This document shows positions 8,801 through 14,267 of a stretch of DNA of 14,267 nt, one piece after another. The translations under genes were made by a program, and so were the position numbers. Position 1 is the first letter of the stretch; the number at the start of each line of letters is the position of its first letter. The notes under the pieces are model-generated. The model was not told where the DNA came from, did not search any database, and worked only from the letters and a program-made list of their open reading frames with translations. The stretch lies in contig PMCY01000076.1 in assembly GCA_003154255.1 (NCBI GenBank), positions 1 through 14,267 on the forward strand, written 5' to 3'. The DNA comes from Candidatus Aminicenantota bacterium. GTDB lineage: Bacteria; Acidobacteriota; Aminicenantia; Aminicenantales; UBA4085.

Positions 8801-9931
8801 ATGAAAATCAGCGATTTCGATTTTGACCTGCCGCCGGAGCTCATTGCGCAGGACCCCCTTCCGGAGCGGGACGCTTCGCGGATGATGGTGGTATTTCGAA
8901 AGGAAAGGCGCTGGGCCCATGCCTCATTCCGGGATTTGCCGGATTATCTGGCCGCGGGCGACCTCATGGTTCTCAACGATACCAAGGTCATCCCGGCAAA
9001 GGTTTGGGGCAATCGGGGAGACGCTTCCATCGAATTCCTTTTCGTCAAGCAACGGGCGTTAAGCGAATGGGAGGTCATCTGCCGCCCGGCCAGGCGTCTC
9101 AGAATAGGAGACCGGATCGTGTTCGCGCCCGATTTCGAAGCCGTGGTGATCGAAACCGGAGACGAGGGAAGGCGCATCCTGCGGTTCGAGGCATCCGATG
9201 TACTGGCACGGCTTTCCGAGATAGGCTACGCTCCCCTGCCGCATTATATCAAGCGCAAAAAACTCGACGCCGCCCGCCGCCCGGCCGATTTGGACCGCTA
9301 TCAAACCGTCTTCGCGGCTCGCGCGGGGGCTATCGCCGCGCCCACGGCCGGGCTCCATTTCACGCCCGCCCTGCTCGAGCGCCTGGGAAAAGAGGGCGTC
9401 GAAGAGGTCCGCGTTACCCTGAATGTCGGGCCCGCCACGTTCCAACCCGTCCGCGTCGAAAACCTGGAAGACCACCGGATGGGCGAGGAATCCTATGAGA
9501 TTTCGCCGGGAGCGGCCGCGGAGATCAATGGGGCCAAGCGCGCCGGCCGCCCCGTCCTGGCCGTCGGAACGACCGTCGTCCGGACGCTGGAAAGCGCGGC
9601 GCAGGTTACCCGAGGCGAAGGACAAATTCCTTCCGACGTTCCTTCTTTAGTTGGAGAAATTCCTGCAGTGCCGCTTTTAATAAAGAATAATGAAGAAGCC
9701 GGGAAGGACTTAGTGCGACCGGGTAAAGGATCGACCCGCCTGTTCATCTTTCCGGGCTTTGAATTTCGGGTAGTCGACCGATTGCTGACCAATTTCCATC
9801 TGCCCCAGTCCACCCTGCTGGCCCTGGTTTCGGCTTTCGCCGGCCGCGAATTGATTCTGGACGCCTACCGCGAAGCGGTCCGCGAGCGCTATCGCTTTTT
9901 TTCCTATGGCGACTGCATGCTGATTCTCTGA
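8801..9931 (+). CDS. queA: tRNA preQ1(34) S-adenosylmethionine ribosyltransferase-isomerase QueA, with insertion
   Basis: Cytoplasmic enzyme that transfers and isomerises the ribosyl part of SAM onto preQ1 at tRNA position 34, giving epoxyqueuosine. Family landmarks are clear: FDLPPELIAQDPLPERDASRM (residues 9-29), LNDTKVIPAKVWG, FAARAGAIAAPTAGLHFTPALLERL, VGTTVVRTLESAA, LFIFPGFEFRVVDRLLTNFHLPQSTLLALVSAFAGRE and the C-terminus YRFFSYGDCMLIL. At 376 residues it is some 30 longer than usual because of an insertion at about residues 270-310 between RTLESAA and LFIFPG, encoded by AT-rich DNA. Two usually conserved motifs also differ: LHVGxGTF is LNVGPATF, and HxMHxE is HRMGEE. The start ATG has only a close GAGG before it. 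It lies 22 bp after the GH116 gene, probably in one transcript with ruvAB. No tgt follows. Confidence 0.95.
   Translation: MKISDFDFDLPPELIAQDPLPERDASRMMVVFRKERRWAHASFRDLPDYLAAGDLMVLNDTKVIPAKVWGNRGDASIEFLFVKQRALSEWEVICRPARRLRIGDRIVFAPDFEAVVIETGDEGRRILRFEASDVLARLSEIGYAPLPHYIKRKKLDAARRPADLDRYQTVFAARAGAIAAPTAGLHFTPALLERLGKEGVEEVRVTLNVGPATFQPVRVENLEDHRMGEESYEISPGAAAEINGAKRAGRPVLAVGTTVVRTLESAAQVTRGEGQIPSDVPSLVGEIPAVPLLIKNNEEAGKDLVRPGKGSTRLFIFPGFEFRVVDRLLTNFHLPQSTLLALVSAFAGRELILDAYREAVRERYRFFSYGDCMLIL
9620..9679 (+). repeat. Degenerate tandem duplication inside the queA insertion
   Basis: Two in-frame copies, 9620-9649 and 9653-9679, are separated by one GTT codon. They begin GGACAAATTCCT and GGAGAAATTCCT (11 of 12 bases the same), and both end in TTA. 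The encoded segments are GQIPSDVPSL and GEIPAVPLL. The surrounding insertion uses codons that are scarce elsewhere in this window (TTA, ATA, AAT) and is visibly richer in A and T than the flanking queA sequence. Confidence 0.6.
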
Positions 9932-10020
9932 ACCCGGTTTCTTAACGGACGCGCCATCGAAGTCCCCGTCGGGCGGCTCGACCTCGCGCAGGATCCGGAA
10001 CAGGCAGCGGCCGAACAAAC

Positions 10021-10036
10021 GACTTCGGCCGAAGTC
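10021..10036. promoter_or_regulatory. Perfect 16-bp palindrome, putative operator upstream of the VOC gene
   Basis: GACTTCGG and CCGAAGTC are uninterrupted inverted 8-bp arms. The centre lies about 45 bp before the expected transcription start of the -10 box at 10062-10067. That promoter has no recognisable -35, so an activator binding here would make sense. No T-run follows, so it is not an intrinsic terminator of queA. The role is inferred from position only. Confidence 0.45.
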
Positions 10037-10061
10037 AGCGATGGGAGAAACGATTATGCGT

Positions 10062-10067
10062 TATAAT
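10062..10067 (+). promoter_or_regulatory. -10 box upstream of the VOC gene
   Basis: A perfect TATAAT. No convincing -35 exists at 15-18 bp spacing. The -10 is followed 9 nt later by an ATG that opens a six-codon minicistron, and the sequence from the -10 to that ATG nearly repeats the one in front of ruvA. Transcription would start near 10074. Confidence 0.5.
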
Positions 10068-10076
10068 GTCATCAAC

Positions 10077-10097
10077 ATGATTTTGAAAAAGGAATAG
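10077..10097 (+). CDS. Six-codon minicistron before the VOC gene (possible leader peptide)
   Basis: ATG at 10077 opens a frame MILKKE ending in TAG at 10095-10097, four bases before the VOC start codon and in another frame. Its ATG stands 9 nt after TATAAT, the same geometry as ruvA. The VOC ribosome binding site (AAAAAGGAA) is inside the minicistron, so ribosomes translating it would pass over or open that site. Six codons are too few to prove coding; this could be chance. Confidence 0.25.
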   Translation: MILKKE

Positions 10098-10101
10098 ACA
10101 C

Positions 10102-10575
10102 ATGCAAAAAATCACACCCTTCCTATGGTTCGATCAGCAGGCCGAAGAGGCCATGAATTTCTACGTCTCCATTTTCAAGAACTCCAAGATCCTCGGCGTT
10201 ACGCGCTATGGGGAGGAGGGGCCCGGAAAGAACGGTTCGGTCATGAGCGGGACGTTCCAGCTCGAAGGGCAGGAATTTTACGCCCTGAACGGGGGGCCGG
10301 TTTTCACGTTTTCCCAGGCCATTTCGTTTTTCGTGAGCTGCGAAACCCAGCCGGAGATCGACGCGTTTTGGGAGAAGCTTTCCGCGGGGGGAGAAAAGCA
10401 ACAATGCGGCTGGCTGAAAGATAAGTATGGCATCTCCTGGCAAATCGTCCCCGTCCTATTAGGCCGCTTGTTGAATGACCCCGATCCCGTCAAATCGGGA
10501 CGGGTCATGAAGGCTATGCTGCAAATGAAAAAACTGGATATCGCACTTTTAAAGCGGGCTTATGAGCACCCTTGA
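10102..10575 (+). CDS. VOC superfamily protein, PhnB / 3-demethylubiquinone methyltransferase-like
   Basis: A 157-residue cytoplasmic protein of the PhnB-like branch of the vicinal-oxygen-chelate (glyoxalase/dioxygenase) superfamily. It shows the beta-alpha-beta modules of the fold: [27 protein letters not shown] at the start, [17 protein letters not shown] mid-way, [20 protein letters not shown] opening the second module, then [16 protein letters not shown]. The family's usual end, with the [14 protein letters not shown] segment, is present and length is normal. Despite the database name most members are not methyltransferases and have no known substrate. AAGGAA lies about 7 nt before the ATG. 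It stands where tgt is found in some ruvAB-queA clusters, but has its own -10 and is 170 bp from queA, so it is probably a separate unit. Confidence 0.9.
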   Translation: MQKITPFLWFDQQAEEAMNFYVSIFKNSKILGVTRYGEEGPGKNGSVMSGTFQLEGQEFYALNGGPVFTFSQAISFFVSCETQPEIDAFWEKLSAGGEKQQCGWLKDKYGISWQIVPVLLGRLLNDPDPVKSGRVMKAMLQMKKLDIALLKRAYEHP

Positions 10576-10606
10576 AATCAACGGAGTCATGTCGATAATC
10601 TCACTA

Positions 10607-10717
10607 GCCCTGACTTAGCCGATGGCACTCGCCCGCTGCTTATCGCGAGCGGGTACCGCGGAAGTGGCCCCCAGACAAGGCCTGGGGCCCCCGTCGAGGC
10701 CACTCCGCCGTCAGGGC
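10607..10717. repeat. 111-bp nested inverted-repeat element between convergent genes
   Basis: Outer arms GCCCTGAC (10607-10614) and GTCAGGGC (10710-10717) are perfect 8-bp inverted repeats. Inside are two further stems. The first is CCCGCT (10632-10637) with AGCGGG (10648-10653). The second is GCGG-a-AGTGGCC (10658-10669) with GGCCACT-CCGC (10698-10708), 11 pairs with one bulged A. The second contains an inner CCCAG (10670-10674) / CTGGG (10682-10686) hairpin. Together they would fold as a three-way junction on either strand. The right arm contains the stop codon of the Gfo/Idh gene and the left arm starts 32 bp after the VOC stop. There are no T-runs. It may act as a two-way transcription stop or mRNA end-protector, or be a mobile palindromic repeat. 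Confidence 0.55.
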
Positions 10718-12072
10718 GTGATGATCCCCAGCGGCGGGTTGGTCTTCCACAAGCCGCGGGTGAAATCGGGGATCTCGATCGGCCGGCCGCTCTTGGCCAC
10801 GCTCTTGCAGCTGGCCCCGACAATGGCGCTCCAGGCCGCCGCGTCATAGACGTCCTGATCGAGCGGCTCGCCCTTGCGCAGGGACGAAATCAGCCGGTAG
10901 TCCTCGATATAATCCATGCCGCCGTGGCCCCGCCCCTCGCCTTTGGAAGCGATGGCTTTCCACAGCGGGTGGTCGAACTCGGCGGCGAATTTCTCGAAAT
11001 CGTCCCAGCTATCGGGCTTGGCCGACTTGCCTTCGACGTAGATCCGATCGGGCCACTTGTGGGCCAGGCCCTTCGTCCCCTGAACGAGGTTGATGCGGGT
11101 ATAGGGGCGGGGCAGGTTGGTATCGTGGATGAGGATGATCGTCTTGCCCAGCTTGGTCCGGATAAGGCTGGTATTGACATCGCCCAGGACAAACTTTTCG
11201 CGGGCCTGGGGCGAATCGGGGCCGAACTTCTCGACGGCGTATTCATGGAGGCCGCGGGTCGGGCTGCTGAAGGAAACAAGAATGTCGAAGGCATCGCCGC
11301 GGTTGATGTTCATGCACTGGGCCACCGGGCCGAGGCCGTGGGTGGGATAGAGGTTGCCGTTGAGCTTCTGGGCCCAGGCCCGCCGCCACAGCCCCTCGCC
11401 CTCGCTGGAGAATTTGACGTCGCGCAGGTCGTGGAGATAGCCGGCTTCGGCATGCAACACTTCGCCCAGAATGCCCTGACGGACCAGGTTGAGAGTCATA
11501 AGCTCGATGCGATCGTAGCAGCAGTTCTCCATCATCTGGCAATGCTTGCCGTTTTTTTCGGCCGTCTCGACGAGCTCCCAGCAATCGTCCAATGACATGG
11601 CCGCGGGGACTTCGGTGACGGCATGTTTGCCGTTTTTCATGGCCGCCAGGCTGACCGGAACGTGCCATTCCCAGGGCGTCGCGGTCATGACCAGGTCCAG
11701 GTCCTCGGTCTCGCAGAGGCGCTTGAAATCCAGGGGACCCTTCGAGTACCCGGTCGGGACGGGCTTCCCCGCGTCTTTACACCACTTTTGAACGCGCTCG
11801 ACCTTGGCCGGAACTATGTCGCAGACGGCTTTGATCTCCAGGCCGTCGATATTGAGGTAATTCTGGACGTGGGCCGAACCCATTCCGCCGACGCCGACGA
11901 AGCCGACCCGGACGGTCTCGATGGGCTTGGTTTTGAACTGGGAGCGCGCCTCGCCGGCCCGCGCCTCGGACGGCGCGCTCAAGGCCAGGCCGGCCAGGGC
12001 CGTCCCGATGCTTGCGGCGGCGCCCGTTTTCAGGAAATCCCGGCGGGTGGTGTTTTTCGGATCATCGGACAT
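10711..12072 (-). CDS. Tat-exported Gfo/Idh/MocA family protein, GH109 (alpha-N-acetylgalactosaminidase)-like
   Basis: A 453-residue protein starting with a twin-arginine signal (TTRRDFLKTGAAASIG, Arg10-Arg11, hydrophobic stretch to about residue 32). The Rossmann NAD-binding motif is GFVGVGGMG (57-65), and the domain carries ATPWEWHVPVSLAAMKNGKH and TEVPAAM, typical of Gfo/Idh/MocA. The motifs MMENCCYDR (180-188), GYLHDL (211-216), YPTHGLGP (242-249) and PRPYTR (321-326) resemble GH109, where a bound NAD takes part in glycoside hydrolysis by transient oxidation. Glu182, Tyr212, His245 and Tyr324 are candidates for the residues implicated in the Elizabethkingia enzyme (equivalence from memory). 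Tat export suits an enzyme that must fold around NAD before export. GGAGG stands 6 nt before the ATG and a good promoter precedes it. Glycosidase versus plain sugar dehydrogenase is not settled by sequence alone. Confidence 0.85.
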   Translation of the reverse strand: MSDDPKNTTRRDFLKTGAAASIGTALAGLALSAPSEARAGEARSQFKTKPIETVRVGFVGVGGMGSAHVQNYLNIDGLEIKAVCDIVPAKVERVQKWCKDAGKPVPTGYSKGPLDFKRLCETEDLDLVMTATPWEWHVPVSLAAMKNGKHAVTEVPAAMSLDDCWELVETAEKNGKHCQMMENCCYDRIELMTLNLVRQGILGEVLHAEAGYLHDLRDVKFSSEGEGLWRRAWAQKLNGNLYPTHGLGPVAQCMNINRGDAFDILVSFSSPTRGLHEYAVEKFGPDSPQAREKFVLGDVNTSLIRTKLGKTIILIHDTNLPRPYTRINLVQGTKGLAHKWPDRIYVEGKSAKPDSWDDFEKFAAEFDHPLWKAIASKGEGRGHGGMDYIEDYRLISSLRKGEPLDQDVYDAAAWSAIVGASCKSVAKSGRPIEIPDFTRGLWKTNPPLGIITP

Positions 12073-12100
12073 GCGCGCCTCCGTTCAATGGGATTTCTTT

Positions 12101-12129
12101 CTTATACAGAATCCGCCCCATCGTGTAAA
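12101..12129 (-). promoter_or_regulatory. Sigma70-type promoter for the GH109-like gene
   Basis: TTTACA (12129-12124) and TATAAG (12106-12101) are 17 bp apart on the minus strand, each one base from consensus. The transcript would carry a leader of about 20 nt with the GGAGG ribosome binding site. It lies in the 88-bp gap after the outer-membrane-type gene, showing that the Gfo/Idh gene can be transcribed separately. Confidence 0.7.
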
Positions 12130-12160
12130 GCGCGGCGCGCGGGGGTCGGCCCGCCTTCCC

Positions 12161-13456
12161 TTATTCGTAGTAGCCGCTGCCGAAGCGGGGATTGACCGCC
12201 CCGCGGAGCGTCGAGCCGAAGGAATAGGAGATCCCCAAGGACATATAGTAGCTATAGGTCGTGGACATCTGCTTCAACCGGAGCAGGATCTCGTCGCTGG
12301 AGAGCACGCCCTTGACCAGCGAAAGCTGATCGTGGATCATGGAAAACCCGCCGCTGCTGTAGACCGAGAATCCCTTCCAGATCCGGACCGACAGGGAGGC
12401 ATAGAGGGAAAGCCGGTTCTTCGAGAAATCGTGGAAGTAATGGGAGCCGACCACCGACGCGTTGGCGTTTCCCCAGGGCTGGATCACGTTCAAGCTGACC
12501 GACAAGGATTGGCTGAGGAGATTCTCCGAAAGCTTCCCGTAGATCGTCTCCTCCAGGTAATTGTAGCGGCCGAAATTCAGCCGATAGAGGAAGGTCAGCC
12601 GCTTGCGCGTCGATTCGGCATAGGGAAACACATCGAATTCCAGGGCCGGGGCGATCCGGAACGAGGTTTTTTCATTGCTGTAAGTCGACGAATAGGCCGA
12701 GACCCACCCGCCGACCGACCAGTGATCGTTCAGGCTCTTGACCATGAGGCCGCCGAACCGCCAGCTCCGGGAGGACGTGCGGATCTCCTGGTCCTCGATC
12801 GTGAACCGGCTGTCGTAAACGCTTTTCTGCCAGGACGCGTTGATCTTGAGGTCTTCCGTCACGCGATTGAGCGAAAAGCCGCCGTCATAGCTGCTCGAAC
12901 CCTGGAGCTTCTCGCCGTTCAGCGAGCCGTTCAGGCTGACGCCGAACATCCAGCGATCCCAGGGGTCCTTGGCCGGGACCGCCGGCTTCACGGCCGATTC
13001 TTTGAACGAGACGCTGACTTGCTCCTCGACTTCGGTACGGGCGACGAACGGCATCAGCCCTTTCTTTAAAACGCGAACCATGGCCTCCCGCCGCTCGTCA
13101 CGGGTGGCCAGCCGGTCGACGAAGTACGTCAGGGTGTAATGGATGTCCTTGAACGCTCCCAGTCCGATGAATTCGATCTGGGTCTCCGAGCCGGCGCCCG
13201 AGGACAATGAAGTCGAGATCGTGTGAACGTCGGCGTCTTTGCGGTCGCGGACATATTCGACGAACGGAATCTCCGTCCGGACATAATCGCCTCCGCCCCC
13301 GCTTCCGCTGCCGTCGATGAAAACCCGGAGCAAGGCGGGCCTCCCGTCGGGGCGTTTCGCCCCGTTCGCCGCGGGGTCTTGGGCGAAAGAAAAGCCGGCC
13401 GCGAGCAAGATCGCCAGAAGCGACCCAAGGCAAAATCGGTGCGTTCTTTTCTTCAT
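12161..13456 (-). CDS. Putative outer-membrane beta-barrel protein with conserved N-terminal domain
   Basis: A 431-residue exported protein of unassigned function. Residues 1-26 are a signal peptide (KKRTHR, then LGSLLAILLAAGFSF, cleavage after FAQ). The next 115 residues form a soluble domain with RVFIDGSG, DYVRTEIPFVEYVRDRKDADVH and FKDIHYTLTYFVDRLATRDERREAMVRVLKKGLMPFV. From memory this pattern recurs in hypothetical proteins of Acidobacteriota, Gemmatimonadota and Bacteroidota, but I know no established name. From about residue 165 to the end there are repeated 8-12-residue amphipathic strands with tight turns and many aromatic residues (FGVSLNGSLNG, FSVYSSGGFSM, YYMSLGISYSFG), as in an outer-membrane barrel of about 12-16 strands. 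The end is GYYE, not the classic terminal Phe. No strong ribosome binding site; GGATAAG is 4 nt before the ATG. Confidence 0.7.
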   Translation of the reverse strand: MKKRTHRFCLGSLLAILLAAGFSFAQDPAANGAKRPDGRPALLRVFIDGSGSGGGGDYVRTEIPFVEYVRDRKDADVHTISTSLSSGAGSETQIEFIGLGAFKDIHYTLTYFVDRLATRDERREAMVRVLKKGLMPFVARTEVEEQVSVSFKESAVKPAVPAKDPWDRWMFGVSLNGSLNGEKLQGSSSYDGGFSLNRVTEDLKINASWQKSVYDSRFTIEDQEIRTSSRSWRFGGLMVKSLNDHWSVGGWVSAYSSTYSNEKTSFRIAPALEFDVFPYAESTRKRLTFLYRLNFGRYNYLEETIYGKLSENLLSQSLSVSLNVIQPWGNANASVVGSHYFHDFSKNRLSLYASLSVRIWKGFSVYSSGGFSMIHDQLSLVKGVLSSDEILLRLKQMSTTYSYYMSLGISYSFGSTLRGAVNPRFGSGYYE

Positions 13457-13508
13457 CGTTCTTATCCGGCTCCAGGCGATAAATCTCCCCGACTTCCCAG
13501 GCCAAAAG

Positions 13509-13538
13509 AGTATGGCCGCGGCCGTAGGACCGTGTCAA
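13509..13538 (-). promoter_or_regulatory. Promoter for the outer-membrane-type gene
   Basis: A perfect TTGACA (13538-13533) is followed after 18 bp by CATACT (13514-13509) on the minus strand. The -35 is the second copy of a tandem TTGACTC-TTGACAC pair. The leader would be about 45 nt. It starts within the 130-bp gap downstream of the YgjP-like gene. Confidence 0.5.
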
Positions 13539-13550
13539 GAGTCAAGAAAA

Positions 13551-13561
13551 GCCTGTCAGGC
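13551..13561 (-). terminator. Weak hairpin with short T-run after the YgjP-like gene
   Basis: On the minus strand GCCTG-A-CAGGC is followed directly by TTTTCTT, 25 bp after the YgjP-like stop. Loop constraints leave only about three to four pairs, so it would be a poor intrinsic terminator. A T7 run just before the hairpin adds to the local AT-richness. Confidence 0.2.
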
Positions 13562-13586
13562 GAAAAAAATCATGCGGGAATGTAAA

Positions 13587-14267
13587 TCATTCCACGACGA
13601 TGGCGTGGAGAGCCTTGCGCCGCTCCTTCCAATCCGGCAGGCATTTGGCCAGAAGCGCATAAAAAGATTTGCCGTGATCGTGGTGCTTGAGGTGGCAAAG
13701 TTCGTGCAGGACGACATATTCGATGAGCGGCAGCGGCGTCTGGACCAGCCGGACGTTGAAAACCACCCGGCCGTCGAGGGCACACCCTCCCCAACGCCGT
13801 TTCATCCAGCGGATGGACCAGGGCGGGGACGCGATGCCATGGGCGGAAGCCGCCTCCAAGCCTTTGCTCAGGACCATGGCCAAGACCTGCTCCGCCCGCC
13901 GCTTGAGCCAGGATTCGATCCTCCGCCGGATGGCGTCGCCATCGTTCGGATCCGCGGCCGGGACGATGAGGACGCCGTCCACGAACGCCGCCCGCCGGCC
14001 CCGGCCCGGCTCGATCTTCACCGGGTACGTCTGGCCCAGAATCGAGATCATTCCCCTTTCGGCGGACTTTTCAGGCGAAATCAAATGGGTGTAGGCTTCG
14101 ACCTTGCCCAGCGTGCGCTCGATCCAGCCGGCCTTTTCGCGGGCGAAGACAAGCACCTGGTCCAGGCCGACCCGCCGGGGGACGATCACGCGGACGCGTC
14201 CGTCCGAAAGGACGGTGATCCCTACCCGCCGCCCTTTTCCGTGCTCGAGATGGAGCGGAATGTCCCG
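13587..14267 (-). CDS. YgjP/WSS-type (SprT-like, DUF45) M48-family zinc metallopeptidase, 5' end outside window
   Basis: The frame stays open to the window edge, so the gene begins beyond 14267. The first visible residues (RDIPLHLEHGKGRRVGITVLSDGRVRV) match the N-terminal part of YgjP proteins, and the internal GTG at 14189 is therefore not the true start. The zinc motif HELCH is at 13706-13692 (HELCHLKHHDHGKSFY, with the third ligand His in the second half), and RWGGC at 13796-13782 corresponds to the family's RWGSC. About 227 residues are visible against the usual 230-250, so little is missing. Members are cytoplasmic and widespread, sometimes beside type I restriction systems, but their substrates are unclear. 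Stop at 13587. Confidence 0.9.
   Translation of the reverse strand, partial: RDIPLHLEHGKGRRVGITVLSDGRVRVIVPRRVGLDQVLVFAREKAGWIERTLGKVEAYTHLISPEKSAERGMISILGQTYPVKIEPGRGRRAAFVDGVLIVPAADPNDGDAIRRRIESWLKRRAEQVLAMVLSKGLEAASAHGIASPPWSIRWMKRRWGGCALDGRVVFNVRLVQTPLPLIEYVVLHELCHLKHHDHGKSFYALLAKCLPDWKERRKALHAIVVE

Noticed and set aside
9932..10066. Protein-like reading frame of 44 codons directly after the queA stop
   Set aside because: It is in frame with queA and its composition looks coding, but QueA already ends at its normal C-terminus, there is no start codon, and the frame includes the palindrome. It may be a relic; not supported as a gene.
10607..10717. Integron attC site
   Set aside because: The nested arms resemble an attC fold, but the ends are GCCCTGAC/GTCAGGGC and lack the RYYYAAC/GTTRRRY core, and no integrase or gene cassette array is nearby.

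Overview
The window reads as a stretch of GC-rich chromosome from a Gram-negative-type bacterium: it has Sec and Tat export signals and a putative outer-membrane beta-barrel protein. The mix of housekeeping genes with scattered secreted glycan-processing genes would fit an uncultured Acidobacteriota- or Aminicenantes-like lineage. That placement is an inference from gene content only. I see no phage, transposase, CRISPR array, tRNA or rRNA.

Layout. The 3' end of an unidentified gene (1-180) is followed by a two-gene ABC-2 exporter on the + strand (209-1885). Convergent to it, only 9 bp away, is a large secreted DUF4838-type protein (4189-1895, -), preceded by a 69-residue DUF378 membrane protein (4455-4246, -). 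Divergent from DUF378, and separated by a 105-bp region with two well-formed promoters, starts a + strand run: ruvA (4561), ruvB (5156), a secreted GH116-type glycosidase (6253) and queA (8801). The ruvA-ruvB-queA order is a familiar bacterial cluster; here a glycosidase gene sits inside it and no tgt follows. A small VOC/PhnB-like gene (10102-10575) comes next. A GH109-like, Tat-exported Gfo/Idh/MocA protein (12072-10711), an outer-membrane-type protein (13456-12161) and a YgjP/SprT-like zinc peptidase (13587 to beyond the window end) all lie on the - strand.

Functional picture. RuvAB (Holliday-junction migration) and QueA (queuosine in tRNA) are core functions. The DUF4838, GH116 and GH109-like proteins all carry export signals and together suggest breakdown of glycoconjugates outside the cytoplasm, although they are not in one operon.

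Most unusual signals: (1) a low-GC, internally duplicated in-frame insertion of about 30 residues in QueA; (2) a 111-bp nested inverted-repeat element in the convergent gap between the VOC and Gfo/Idh genes; (3) start codons 6 or 9 nt after a -10 box with no Shine-Dalgarno sequence (ABC ATPase, DUF4838, ruvA), implying leaderless or near-leaderless mRNAs; (4) a near-identical -10/start-codon box shared by ruvA and a six-codon minicistron upstream of the VOC gene; (5) a glycosidase inserted in the ruvAB-queA cluster. I did not identify a new multi-gene system such as a defence island.
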